Positions 16,851-24,652 of a stretch of 55,542 nt of DNA are shown here, in pieces. This stretch comes from Lentilactobacillus parakefiri. GTDB taxonomy: Bacteria; Bacillota; Bacilli; Lactobacillales; Lactobacillaceae. The position numbers and the translations under genes are program-made. Location of the stretch: contig NZ_BDGB01000065.1 in the NCBI RefSeq assembly GCF_002157585.1, positions 1-55,542 on the forward strand, written 5' to 3'. The notes beneath the pieces were generated by a model. It did not search any database. It was given only the letters and a program-made list of their open reading frames with translations, and had not been told where the DNA came from. Position 1 is the stretch's first letter, and every line of letters begins with the position of its first letter.

Positions 16851-17924
16851 ACAGGTCCACTCACGAATTTCTAATGGGTGTTTGCCGTCATCATATCCGC
16901 AATTAGAACAGAGCTGACTTGTTTTGTAAGGGTTAACCACTTTGAGTTCCTTGCCGTACCAGATACATTTATATTCTAATTGGAGTCGGAGTTTTCGCCA
17001 TGCTTGATTGGCAATTGCCCGCGCTAATGAGTGATTTTTCATCAGATTTTTGGCTTTCAAATCTTCAATTTTAATCACATCGTAGTTCGTGACCAGTTGC
17101 TTGGTTAGTTGGTGAAGATAGTTATTCCGCTGGTTAGCGATTTTCTCACTATACTTAGCCACCATGATTTTTGCCTTTTGGTAGTTTTTGAAATCAGCTA
17201 AAGTCCGGGGCTCAACCACTTGATTATGGCGATCCCAGGCAATTTCTTTTTCAGCCTGTCGTCGGCGTCGAGCGAGTTTTCTTTCCCAATAATGCTTTCT
17301 ATCAGCCAGCAGTTTATCAAACCGCACAGTAGGATACTTCTTGCCATCACTGGTAATCATTAAGTCAGAAACCCCCAGATCAATACCAACAGGTTGATTG
17401 GTTTTATTCAGTTGATTAATATCAGTATCAATTAATAAAATTGCATAGAACTTCTTAGTCGCTGATAATCGAATCGTGGCGCTTTTAATCTTACCAGTGA
17501 TTTTCCGGCCGCATTTATAGCGCACAATCCCCAATTTAGGAAGCTTTAAGTGGTATTTGTCAATCAGCCGAATGTTCATCTTGGATTGGTAACTTTGCTT
17601 CAGAAACTTACGGGACTTGAACTTCGGAAAGCCTTTATGGGCTTTGAAGAATCGTTTATATGCTTCAACCAAGTCGTGGTTAGTTGATTGTAAGCTCGTG
17701 CTCTCCGCTTCTTTCAACCAAATGTATTCCATTTTTAATGCCGGAAGCAGATTATTCAGCGCAAACGCATTTAAAAACGGTGCCTCGGGGTTATTTTCAT
17801 AGCGTTGAATCATCATGGCCAACATTTGGTTGCAGACAAACCGGTTATAGCCAAAGTTGAGTTTAATTTTAAGCTGCTGGGCTGCATTGGGATAGATGCG
17901 TAACTTAATCCCTTTTAGAACCAT
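16788..17924 (-). CDS. tnpB: RNA-guided endonuclease TnpB (IS200/IS605 OrfB)
   Basis: This 378-aa TnpB appears intact. RuvC-like catalytic residues are Asp182 (VGIDLGVSD), Glu287 (IKIEDL) and Asp368 (DRDINAARN). The zinc ribbon has Cys339 and Cys342 (CSNC) with Cys358 and Cys361 (CPQC). The N-terminus LKGIKLRIYPNAAQ is the standard OrfB start. TnpB proteins are RNA-guided DNA nucleases that help retain the element at its donor site. The adjacent tnpA is dead, so this copy cannot transpose on its own unless another transposase acts on it. It reads divergently from tnpA, 72 bp apart. Confidence 0.95.
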   Translation of the reverse strand: MVLKGIKLRIYPNAAQQLKIKLNFGYNRFVCNQMLAMMIQRYENNPEAPFLNAFALNNLLPALKMEYIWLKEAESTSLQSTNHDLVEAYKRFFKAHKGFPKFKSRKFLKQSYQSKMNIRLIDKYHLKLPKLGIVRYKCGRKITGKIKSATIRLSATKKFYAILLIDTDINQLNKTNQPVGIDLGVSDLMITSDGKKYPTVRFDKLLADRKHYWERKLARRRRQAEKEIAWDRHNQVVEPRTLADFKNYQKAKIMVAKYSEKIANQRNNYLHQLTKQLVTNYDVIKIEDLKAKNLMKNHSLARAIANQAWRKLRLQLEYKCIWYGKELKVVNPYKTSQLCSNCGYDDGKHPLEIREWTCPQCQTHHDRDINAARNILQA

Positions 17925-17996
17925 GATTGCGCCCCCCTCATTACCGTTGTTATGATTAAATTATACATACCTATATCATTACAAGGGAAGGGGAAC

Positions 17997-18417
17997 ATTC
18001 AGATAATTAATCATGAGCGAACCAATGTCTATGATTGTAACTTCCGTCTAGTATGGATACCTCAACAAATCTTCACCACCCCTGAGAGGGCTACTAGTTT
18101 GAAACGAATTCTGCGAGCGATTGCTAGTCACCATGGGATCGAGCTTCAAAATCTGGAAGTGATGCCGGACAAGTGTGCACATGCTGATCAGCTTCCCAAC
18201 TAAAATGACGCCTGCTTCGGTGGTAAAGCCCTTCAAAGGCGGTTCCACTCGTCAGTGATTCATTCAGTTCCCCCAAACCAAACAACAATTATGGGATAGT
18301 CAGTTATGGTCGCCCGGTTACTTTATGAGTACTGTGGGCAATTTTTCGAAGGAAGTGATCGCTCGATACATTAATTCAAAATTAGACAGCAACAATGGCG
18401 TTCGCCCAAGATATTAA
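17997..18417 (+). pseudogene. TnpA (Y1 HUH transposase) remnant
   Basis: Frame 3 reads NHERTNVYDCNFRLVWIP and IASHHGIELQNLEVMPD, typical TnpA. An extra base at about 18168-18172 then shifts the frame exactly at the HUH motif (expected DHVHM). The following frame continues VHMLISFPTKMTPASVVK and FKGGSTRQ, meets TGA at 18256-18258 where a Trp is expected, and ends with LWSPGYFMSTVGNFSKEVIARYIN. A good ribosome binding site (AAGGGAAGGGG) is followed by ATT instead of a standard start codon. At least three lesions are present, so transposase activity is lost. Confidence 0.88.
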
Positions 18418-18496
18418 TTCATCTCGGCATTAAAAGACCGAGTTTTCTCAACTGGCGCCGCTTATAAGCATTGAAAATCAAAGGAGGGCTCAAAAA

Positions 18497-19438
18497 ATGT
18501 CCCAAAATATTAAAATTGGTCAATCAGATGTTGTCAGTACCCGTCTAGGCTTCGGCACCAATGCTGTCGGTGGCCACACTCTATTTCCACATTTAGATGA
18601 ACAAGCCGGCATGGATTCCGTTCGAGCCGCACTGGATAGTGGCATTACCATGCTGGATACCGCCTTTGCCTATGGTTTCGGGCGCTCTGAGGAACTCATC
18701 GGTCAGGTACTGAAAGACTACGACCGTTCAAAAGTGATTATTGCAACCAAGGGCGCTCAGATTGTGGATGGGGATGATGTGAGAATCAGTAACCAACCGG
18801 CCGACTTGGAGAAGTTTGTGAAAGCCAGCCTTAAACGATTGGGTACCGATTACCTGGACATCTTCTACATTCACTTTCCGGATGAACAAACACCAAAGAA
18901 TGAGGCAATCGCTAAACTAGCTGAGCTCAAAAAGCAGGGACTCATCAGAGCAATCGGTGTTTCCAACTTCTCACTGGAACAGCTCAAAGACGCTAACCAA
19001 AATCACAATGTTGACATTGTTGAAGACCAGTATAGTTTAGTTCGTCGCGATGCTGAAAAAGAGCTGTTCCCTTATTTGGAAAAGGAACATATCTCCTTCG
19101 TCCCTTTCTTCCCACTGGCTTCCGGCCTTCTAACAGGTAAATACGATGGCAGCCCGGTTAATTTTCCTGAAAATGACCTTCGAAGCGATGACCCCAACTT
19201 TTCTGGCAGCCGTTTCCACGCAATTGCTGAATCGGTCAAGAGCCTGCAGCCAATTGCCGACAATCATGATGCGACGATCGCCCAGATTGTTTTGGCTTGG
19301 TACATCAAAAATCCTGATATCAGCGTTGTCATCCCTGGTGCAAAAACACCCAAACAAGTCCGCAGCAATGCCAAGGCAATGAACGTTGCCCTGTCGGATC
19401 AGGAATACAATACGATTGATAATGCTTTTAGGCTTTAA
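18497..19438 (+). CDS. Aldo/keto reductase
   Basis: This 313-aa NADPH-dependent aldo/keto reductase is of normal length and TIM-barrel type. The catalytic tetrad is visible: Asp and Tyr in LDTAFAYGFG, Lys in VIIATKGAQ, and His in FYIHFPDEQ. GVSNFS and the C-terminal VVIPGAKTPKQVRSNAKAM cofactor segment are typical. AAAGGAGGGCTC precedes the ATG. Monocistronic, directly beside the IS element, which may have replaced part of its upstream region. The physiological aldehyde or ketone is unknown. Confidence 0.93.
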   Translation: MSQNIKIGQSDVVSTRLGFGTNAVGGHTLFPHLDEQAGMDSVRAALDSGITMLDTAFAYGFGRSEELIGQVLKDYDRSKVIIATKGAQIVDGDDVRISNQPADLEKFVKASLKRLGTDYLDIFYIHFPDEQTPKNEAIAKLAELKKQGLIRAIGVSNFSLEQLKDANQNHNVDIVEDQYSLVRRDAEKELFPYLEKEHISFVPFFPLASGLLTGKYDGSPVNFPENDLRSDDPNFSGSRFHAIAESVKSLQPIADNHDATIAQIVLAWYIKNPDISVVIPGAKTPKQVRSNAKAMNVALSDQEYNTIDNAFRL

Positions 19439-19466
19439 TCTTGCGATCCAATTTCGTAAAGCCTAA

Positions 19467-19697
19467 CTAAATTATGAAAGTAACCAATGGTAGCTTCTGA
19501 AGGTATTTACTGGATTCCTTCATGAAGCTATTTTTGTTAATATCTAGCAGGTACGATTGCACGTTAATGGATATGACTATTTCATAATTAACTCGCTTTT
19601 TAAAAGCGTCGGCACTTTCTAGATAAAGTGTCCAACATGTTGTCGGAAGAAAAACATCATTCAAGTTAGTGGCTATCATAATTGTTGATTCTGACAT
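19467..19697 (-). CDS. Possible small protein (76 aa)
   Basis: An ATG at 19697 preceded by AAAAGGAATATTGT, a plausible ribosome binding site, opens a 76-codon frame. The product has no recognised domain and no obvious membrane segment. It runs antisense to the permease upstream region. It could be a chance ORF in AT-rich DNA. Confidence 0.3.
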   Translation of the reverse strand: MSESTIMIATNLNDVFLPTTCWTLYLESADAFKKRVNYEIVISINVQSYLLDINKNSFMKESSKYLQKLPLVTFII

Positions 19698-19767
19698 ACA
19701 ATATTCCTTTTATTCTGCGGGGTTTAACATAAACAATCACATCGCTTCCATTAATTTAATTCGTTTA

Positions 19768-19796
19768 TTGAACCCATTTAACGATAATGCTAAAAT
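19768..19796 (+). promoter_or_regulatory. Promoter of the purine permease gene
   Basis: TTGAAC (19768-19773), 17 bp, then TAAAAT (19791-19796) preceded by TG. The sequence ACGAACAATA at 19821-19830 resembles a PurR box half, but it lies in the leader, so its role is doubtful. Confidence 0.5.
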
Positions 19797-19844
19797 ATAT
19801 ATGTATTTTTTTATTCATACACGAACAATAGAAGGAGCTATTAT

Positions 19845-21155
19845 ATGTTAAATTCAATTGCCAAGTATTTCGAGTTTGATGAACGAAATACGACTTTCCG
19901 TAAAGAAATCATCGCCGGTATCACGACGTTTGTTTCAATGGTTTACATCCTGTTCGTTAATCCTAACGTTCTTGGCGTCAGCGGAATGGACAAAGGGGCC
20001 GTCTTCACGGCGACTGCCTTGGCTTCTGCATTTGGCTGTTTCATGATGGGCTTTATTGCCAACTACCCAATCGCAATTTCTGCCAGTTTGGGAATCAACG
20101 CCTTCTTTGCCTACTCCGTTGTCATCGGGATGAAGGTTTCATGGCAGACAGCCTTAGCCGGGGTCTTCGTTGCCTCAGTTATCTTTATGATTTTGACCGC
20201 CCTCAAGCTTCGTGAAAAAATCATCGATTCGATTCCAGCTGATTTGAAGGCTGCCATCGGCGGTGGGATCGGCCTATTCATTGCCTTCATTGGCCTCAGT
20301 GATGGTGGCCTGGTCACAGCCAACAAAGACACGCTTGTAAGCTTGGGGTCACTGCACGTTGGGACAACCTGGCTGACGATCTTTGGCCTGTTAATCACCG
20401 TGGTTCTGATGAGCATGCGCATTCCAGGTGCCATCTTTATTGGGATGGTATTAAATGCCATTCTCGGAATGGTCACCGGTTTGATTCCATTGCCACATCA
20501 ATGGGTCTCTTCAATTCCCAGTTTAAAGCCCACTTTTGGCGTTGCCCTGTCACACATTGGTGACATTAACTCCGTTCAGTTAGTCGTGGTCGTCTTAACG
20601 TTCCTGCTGGTCACCTTCTTCGATACTGCCGGTACACTGGTTGGACTGGCTGAACAAGCTGGATTCATTAAGAATAACAAAATCCCTCGAATCGGGCATG
20701 CACTCATTGCTGATTCTTCAACCATGTTGGTTGGATCCGTTCTCGGAACTTCACCAATGGGCGCCTTCGTTGAATCTTCCGCTGGAATCGCAGTTGGTGG
20801 TCGAACCGGATTTACCGCTGTAATTGTCGGCATTCTGTTCATCTTGGGAACTTTCTTTTCACCCCTATTAACAGTTATCACCAGCCAAGTCACTGCTCCG
20901 GCCTTAATTATCGTGGGTATTTTGATGGCCCAGGCACTGAAGAGTGTTCACTGGGAACAATTTGAAATTGCTGCCCCAGCATTCATCACACTTGTCGGCA
21001 TGCCATTAACCTATAGTATCGCTGATGGGATTGCCCTCGGCTTCATTACCTACCCCATCACTATGATTGCTGCTCGTCGCGGTAAGGAAGTCAGCGCCAT
21101 GATGTATGGACTGGCGATTGTGTTTGTGATCTTCCTTTGGATACTCAACAATTAG
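19845..21155 (+). CDS. NCS2-type adenine/guanine permease (AzgA-like)
   Basis: The 436-aa polytopic membrane protein has the AzgA/PbuG-type N-terminus (KYFEFDERNTTFRKEIIAGITTFVSMVYILFVNP) and the conserved FFDTAGTLVGLAEQAG motif near the middle. It would import hypoxanthine, guanine or adenine by proton symport. About 12-14 hydrophobic segments are visible. GAAGGAGC lies just before the ATG. It is monocistronic. Purine specificity is inferred from the family. Confidence 0.92.
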   Translation: MLNSIAKYFEFDERNTTFRKEIIAGITTFVSMVYILFVNPNVLGVSGMDKGAVFTATALASAFGCFMMGFIANYPIAISASLGINAFFAYSVVIGMKVSWQTALAGVFVASVIFMILTALKLREKIIDSIPADLKAAIGGGIGLFIAFIGLSDGGLVTANKDTLVSLGSLHVGTTWLTIFGLLITVVLMSMRIPGAIFIGMVLNAILGMVTGLIPLPHQWVSSIPSLKPTFGVALSHIGDINSVQLVVVVLTFLLVTFFDTAGTLVGLAEQAGFIKNNKIPRIGHALIADSSTMLVGSVLGTSPMGAFVESSAGIAVGGRTGFTAVIVGILFILGTFFSPLLTVITSQVTAPALIIVGILMAQALKSVHWEQFEIAAPAFITLVGMPLTYSIADGIALGFITYPITMIAARRGKEVSAMMYGLAIVFVIFLWILNN

Positions 21156-21221
21156 AGCGCGGATCCGAGCGGCCAGCAACCCGAATCTAATCCGATTTCA
21201 CCCCTCCATCCCGATCCCATT

Positions 21222-21250
21222 TTGACCTCGCACCCCAAAAGCGGTAAAGT
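21222..21250 (+). promoter_or_regulatory. queT promoter (candidate)
   Basis: TTGACC (21222-21227), 17 bp, TAAAGT (21245-21250). The leader that follows is about 40 nt and holds a small palindrome GTTG-TTTAA-CAAC (21257-21269). It is too short for a classical preQ1 riboswitch, and none was recognised. Confidence 0.45.
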
Positions 21251-21297
21251 ATAAAGGTTGTTTAACAACTGAATATTTAACAAGGAAGGAATTTGTT

Positions 21298-21816
21298 ATG
21301 AATTCTAAGACTAATTTGTTTGGCATCAGCAACGTTCGTGACCTCACGAAAGCCGCTGTTGTATCTGCACTCTACATCGTCATCACGATGGTCTTTGCAG
21401 CCTTGAGTTTTGGCCCAATTCAATTCCGCTTTTCGGAAGGTTTGAACAACCTTGCCGTTTTCAACAAGCGCTACGTTGTGGCGATCACGCTGGGATGCTT
21501 CATTTCGAATATGATGTCGTCACTCGGACCACTGGATATGGTTGTCGGCACTGGTGAAACGCTGATTGCGCTGTTGACCATCAACATCGTCACCCGCTTC
21601 ATCCAGTCACTGCCATTGAAGCTGGTCGCATCCGTTTTGATCGGGACCTTTTACATGTTCATCGTGGCTGCCGAAATTGCCTATCTCGGAAACAGTGCCT
21701 TTTGGCCGACTTTCTGGGGTGCCTATTTGACCACTGCCATCGGTGAGTTTGTGACCATGACGATTGGTGCTGTATTGGTTTACATCATCAGCTTGAGATA
21801 TGACCTTAACAAGTAA
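21298..21816 (+). CDS. queT: QueT-family transporter (queuosine precursor ECF S component)
   Basis: This 172-aa membrane protein has the QueT signature: VRDLTKAAVVSALYIVIT at the N-terminus, FGPIQFRFSEGLNNLAVF after the first helix, and a conserved GPLDMVVGTGET motif. Five to six hydrophobic helices fit an S component of an energy-coupling-factor transporter. It would deliver queuine or preQ1-type precursors with a shared EcfAAT module encoded elsewhere. AAGGAAGGAATTTGTT precedes the ATG. A terminator follows at once. Confidence 0.88.
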   Translation: MNSKTNLFGISNVRDLTKAAVVSALYIVITMVFAALSFGPIQFRFSEGLNNLAVFNKRYVVAITLGCFISNMMSSLGPLDMVVGTGETLIALLTINIVTRFIQSLPLKLVASVLIGTFYMFIVAAEIAYLGNSAFWPTFWGAYLTTAIGEFVTMTIGAVLVYIISLRYDLNK

Positions 21817-21822
21817 TATGAA

Positions 21823-21856
21823 GACCGCAATCAGAAATTCTGGTTGCGGTTTTTTA
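21823..21856 (+). terminator. Terminator after queT
   Basis: ACCGCAATCAG pairs with CTGGTTGCGGT around AAATT, followed by TTTTT. It lies 7 bp after the stop codon. Confidence 0.88.
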
Positions 21857-21869
21857 GACAATCGAATTG

Positions 21870-21898
21870 TTTACCTTCCGGCCAAAATACCTTAAAAT
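21870..21898 (+). promoter_or_regulatory. gldA promoter
   Basis: TTTACC (21870-21875), 17 bp, TAAAAT (21893-21898). The Rex-like operator starts 4 bp downstream, over the expected transcription start. Confidence 0.55.
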
Positions 21899-21902
21899 AT
21901 AG

Positions 21903-21920
21903 TTGTGAATGTAATCACAA
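21903..21920. promoter_or_regulatory. Rex-type operator upstream of gldA
   Basis: TTGTGAATGTAATCACAA is a perfect 6-6-6 palindrome. It matches the Rex consensus TTGTGAAnnnnTTCACAA with one mismatch. Rex is the NADH-sensing repressor of fermentation genes in Gram-positives. The site lies at about +1 to +14, so bound repressor would block transcription. A CRP/FNR-type protein could also recognise this shape. Confidence 0.65.
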
Positions 21921-21942
21921 ATTTTATTTGGGAGGTTTCATC

Positions 21943-23043
21943 ATGACAGAATTATTTGCAAGTCCCAACACCTATATTCAAGGCCCTGGTGAGCTGTTCA
22001 AGAGCGCCGGGTATATTGAGAAATACGGTAAAAAGGTTCTATTACTGTCTGATCCTACCGTGCTAAAAATTGTTGGTAACGACTTTAACGATTATCTAAA
22101 AAACAATGGCTTCGAAGTCACCCTTGCCCAGTTCGAGGGAGAGGCTTCCGAGTCTGAAATTAATCGGGTGACTGAGATTGGTCAATCCAACCATGATCAG
22201 ATCATCATTGGTTTAGGCGGCGGGAAAACCGCCGACTCGGCCAAGGCAATCGCTGACAACCTTGATATTGCCGCGATGATTGCCCCCACCATTGCTTCAA
22301 CCGATGCGCCATGTTCCAGGCTCTCAGTGATCTACACCGATGACGGGGCATTCGACCACTACCGCTTTTACAAGAAGAATCCTGAAATTGTCCTCCTCGA
22401 CACCAAGGTCATTGCCGGCGGGCCGGTTCACCTCTTGATTTCTGGAATCGCCGATGCGCTGGCCACCAATGTTGAAGCAACCGACGTTCGGGCTGCCAAT
22501 GCTGATAACATGTTGGGAGCTAAGCAAACCATCGTTGCCAAAGCCATCGGTCAAGCCTGCGAGGATAATTTGTTTGAATACGCCGACCTGGCAATTGCTG
22601 CCAATAAGGCCCACGTTGCCACGCCTGCATTGGACCACATCGTTGAAGCCAACACGCTGCTAAGCGGCTTAGGGTTCGAAAGTGGTGGTCTGGCAGCTGC
22701 TCACGCTATTCACAATGGCTTCACCGCCTTAACCGGCGACATCCATCACCTCACTCATGGCGAGAAGGTGGCCTATGGCACATTGGTCGAATTAATCTTA
22801 GACGGCAGCGACCACGCTTGTTTTAAAAAATTCCTCAAATTTGATCTCAAACTTGGCCTACCAACCACCTTAGCTGATCTGCATCTAGGGTCAGCGTCAG
22901 ATGCCGATTTGATGAAAGTCGCCAACCAAGCCTGCAATGAGAACGACACAATGAAGTGCATGCCAACAGACATTACGCCAGAAGACGTCTTTGCTGCAAT
23001 CAAGGCAGTCGACGAGTATAGTAAGGACTTTCAAAATCAATAG
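21943..23043 (+). CDS. gldA: Glycerol dehydrogenase
   Basis: The 366-aa iron/zinc-type dehydrogenase interconverts glycerol and dihydroxyacetone with NAD. The NAD loop is GLGGGKTADSAKA at about residues 90-102. Metal ligands are visible at Asp171 (GIADALAT), His254 (AAAHAIHNGF) and His272 (LTHGEK). Length is normal for GldA. The ATG at 21943 follows GGGAGG; an upstream in-frame start lies before the promoter and is not credible. A Rex-type box over the transcription start fits NADH-linked control in a heterofermenter. A terminator follows. Confidence 0.95.
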   Translation: MTELFASPNTYIQGPGELFKSAGYIEKYGKKVLLLSDPTVLKIVGNDFNDYLKNNGFEVTLAQFEGEASESEINRVTEIGQSNHDQIIIGLGGGKTADSAKAIADNLDIAAMIAPTIASTDAPCSRLSVIYTDDGAFDHYRFYKKNPEIVLLDTKVIAGGPVHLLISGIADALATNVEATDVRAANADNMLGAKQTIVAKAIGQACEDNLFEYADLAIAANKAHVATPALDHIVEANTLLSGLGFESGGLAAAHAIHNGFTALTGDIHHLTHGEKVAYGTLVELILDGSDHACFKKFLKFDLKLGLPTTLADLHLGSASDADLMKVANQACNENDTMKCMPTDITPEDVFAAIKAVDEYSKDFQNQ

Positions 23044-23077
23044 CCACTTGGGCCAACTCACTTTTTAAACTCATAAT

Positions 23078-23132
23078 ATAAACAAACACAGCGACTATCC
23101 CGATTCTTGGAATAGCCGCTGTGTTTGTTTAT
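23078..23132. terminator. Bidirectional terminator with reused inner hairpin
   Basis: Sixteen-bp arms, ATAAACAAACACAGCG and CGCTGTGTTTGTTTAT, enclose CTATCCC...GGAATAG. It lies between convergent gldA and the oxidoreductase gene. The inner text GCGACYATYCC...GGRATAGCCGC also occurs in the terminator at 4953-5005. Confidence 0.85.
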
Positions 23133-23162
23133 CTAGCTCGTATTAGTCAATCAGACGCTATC

Positions 23163-24086
23163 TTATTCAGCATCCGTTGTCACAATAATGCGGCCATCAT
23201 GCTTTTTACTCAACAATTCATGTCCCTGAATGACGCCAGCAACGGTAAATGGCAGCTGATAGCCAATTCGAATTAACAGTTTCTTGTCTGCCATCAGTTT
23301 CAACAACGCCGTCAACGCTTCGGCATCCGAAATCGCCTTTGTCGGCATAATTGGCTTGAATTGAAACTGCTTATTGGATAACGGCTCGTCGCCGCCAACC
23401 GTCGTGATGATGCCCTTTTCCTTCACAATTCGGGCATCACTGTCACTATCAGCGCCATTCAAAGCAGAATTAATGACCACGTCAGCCCGGTTAGCGAGAA
23501 CCAGTCCCGGGTCCTGCTTATTGTATGACACGTACTCATCGACCCCTAACGATTTGACGTAGGCTTCATTCTTGCTGGCACCGATTCCGATAACGGTTGC
23601 GCCCAAATTAATTGCTAATTGAGCAGCCAGCGAACCAACGCCACCTGATGCACCACGAACCACGACCGTTTGGCCAGCCTTGACTTCGCCAAAGTAGTAA
23701 ACGGCTTTATAAGCTGTAATCCCGGGAGTGACGATTCCAGCAGCTTCAGCGAAGGAGACCCCTTCAGGAATCTTAACGGTCCGTGCTGCAGTGGCATAGG
23801 GATATTCAGCGTAAGCGCCGTGACCATGGGCGACGACTCGGTCGCCAATCTGGAATCCAGTCACGTCCGCACCGAGCTTAGCGACCACTCCGGCAACGTC
23901 TCTGCCAGGAATCACTTGGCGGGTAGTGGCCTTGTATTCCCCAGCCCGCATTGATTTTTCAAAGTTGTTCAGGTTAAACGCCTTGGTCTGAATCAAAATC
24001 TGATCATCTGAAATGGTGGGTGTCGGCACATCATATTCTTCAAAAACGTCGGAAGCCCCATTATGGTCGTATCCAAATGCTTTCAT
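23163..24086 (-). CDS. Zinc-independent alcohol dehydrogenase/quinone oxidoreductase (MDR)
   Basis: This 307-aa medium-chain dehydrogenase/reductase lacks the structural zinc cysteines, placing it with the quinone oxidoreductase branch. It has MKAFGYDHNGASDVFEEYDVP at the start, RDVAGVVAKLGADVTGF, and a nucleotide loop RGASGGVGSLAAQLA at about residues 143-156. It likely reduces quinones or enals with NADPH. It is convergent with gldA and separated from it by a shared terminator. Substrate not determinable. Confidence 0.9.
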   Translation of the reverse strand: MKAFGYDHNGASDVFEEYDVPTPTISDDQILIQTKAFNLNNFEKSMRAGEYKATTRQVIPGRDVAGVVAKLGADVTGFQIGDRVVAHGHGAYAEYPYATAARTVKIPEGVSFAEAAGIVTPGITAYKAVYYFGEVKAGQTVVVRGASGGVGSLAAQLAINLGATVIGIGASKNEAYVKSLGVDEYVSYNKQDPGLVLANRADVVINSALNGADSDSDARIVKEKGIITTVGGDEPLSNKQFQFKPIMPTKAISDAEALTALLKLMADKKLLIRIGYQLPFTVAGVIQGHELLSKKHDGRIIVTTDAE

Positions 24087-24191
24087 TGTTCGCGCTCCTA
24101 TCCCTAATTTCGATATTGTTTACTGAAATTGTAAGGGTTATCAATTTGGTTATCAAACAAAAGGCTCTTTGGGAATCACGCCAGTATTAAA

Positions 24192-24371
24192 AGTGAGGCT
24201 GGAACATCATTGTATCTCGGCCTCGTTTGCGTCCCCGCTGGCATCTGGATTAAACGTGAGGCAATCGGCTGATCCCGGCCATGTAAGCCGATTAAGTAAT
24301 CATTCCAAGCCCGGGAATAATCACTTAATCGCCTTACATTCTGGGATCAAAACGCCTCTTGCTCCACTCTC
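24192..24371 (+). repeat. Hairpin element family 1, copy 2
   Basis: The element opens with GTGAGGCTGGA and closes with GCTCCACTCTC. The core runs from GATCCCGGCCATGTAAG (24271) to TTACATTCTGGGATC (24348), with outer GAGGC/GCCTC arms. The apical stem pairs GATTAAGT-aATc-ATTCC with GGGAAT-aATc-ACTTAATC. Scaffold words are nearly identical to copy 3 at 28681-28872, whose apical stem differs. The core is 78 nt. Confidence 0.78.
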
Positions 24372-24376
24372 AAAAA

Positions 24377-24413
24377 TAGGACCCAACCACCTCCTAGGTG
24401 ATCGGATCCTATC
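24377..24413. terminator. Hairpin downstream of the family 1 element
   Basis: ATAGGACCCAACCACCT faces AGGTGATCGGATCCTAT around CCT, with most positions paired. There is no clean T-run, so terminator function is uncertain. Confidence 0.35.
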
Positions 24414-24652
24414 TAAAACATATTATCTGAAAGGCATTCGAACCAATCATTGACCAATTCATGGTCGGTATTCATCTCATTAAATATCTTTTGCAGGGTG
24501 GAACGGCAGACTACTCGGATCTAAGCTCGCTGACTTAGCACCTACATTATTTTCGGAAATCCCTCGTCTGTCTTGCAGGTGATTAGTTCATTCACCTTTC
24601 ACCATTATTATATAATTTATAAACCAGTGGGACAAACAATCCGTCTCCAAAA

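Larger units (their letters stand above)
16663..18451 (-). mobile_element. IS200/IS605-family element (tnpB intact, tnpA decayed)
   Basis: The element has divergent tnpB (minus) and tnpA (plus) genes. The end beyond tnpB carries a subterminal hairpin CTCGG...CCGAG (16671-16690), and the end beyond tnpA carries another with the same stem (18423-18442). There are no terminal inverted repeats or target duplication, as usual for this family. On the minus strand the sequence just outside the left-end hairpin is TTGAG, a candidate target/TAM by analogy with ISDra2 TTGAT. Exact boundaries are estimates. The host site lies between the Rossmann-like gene and the aldo/keto reductase gene. Confidence 0.85.
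19439..19844. other. 406-bp intergenic region
   Basis: AT-rich region between the aldo/keto reductase and permease genes. It contains a possible 76-codon minus-strand gene (19467-19697) and the permease promoter. No structured RNA was recognised; I looked for a purine riboswitch and did not see one. Confidence 0.5.
24087..24652. other. 566-bp intergenic region with family 1 element
   Basis: No convincing gene. It contains the family 1 hairpin element (24192-24371), a further hairpin at 24377-24413 (ATAGGACC...GGATCCTAT) and small inverted repeats at about 24520-24538 (CTAAG/CTTAG) and 24578-24598 (AGGTGA/TTCACCT). The rest is unassigned. Confidence 0.6.

Noticed and set aside
19439-19844. 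Purine riboswitch before the permease gene
   Set aside because: The conserved three-way junction core words were not found; only a weak PurR-like half site is present.
21156-21297. preQ1 riboswitch before queT
   Set aside because: No preQ1-I or preQ1-II consensus was seen, and a good promoter leaves only a 40-nt leader.
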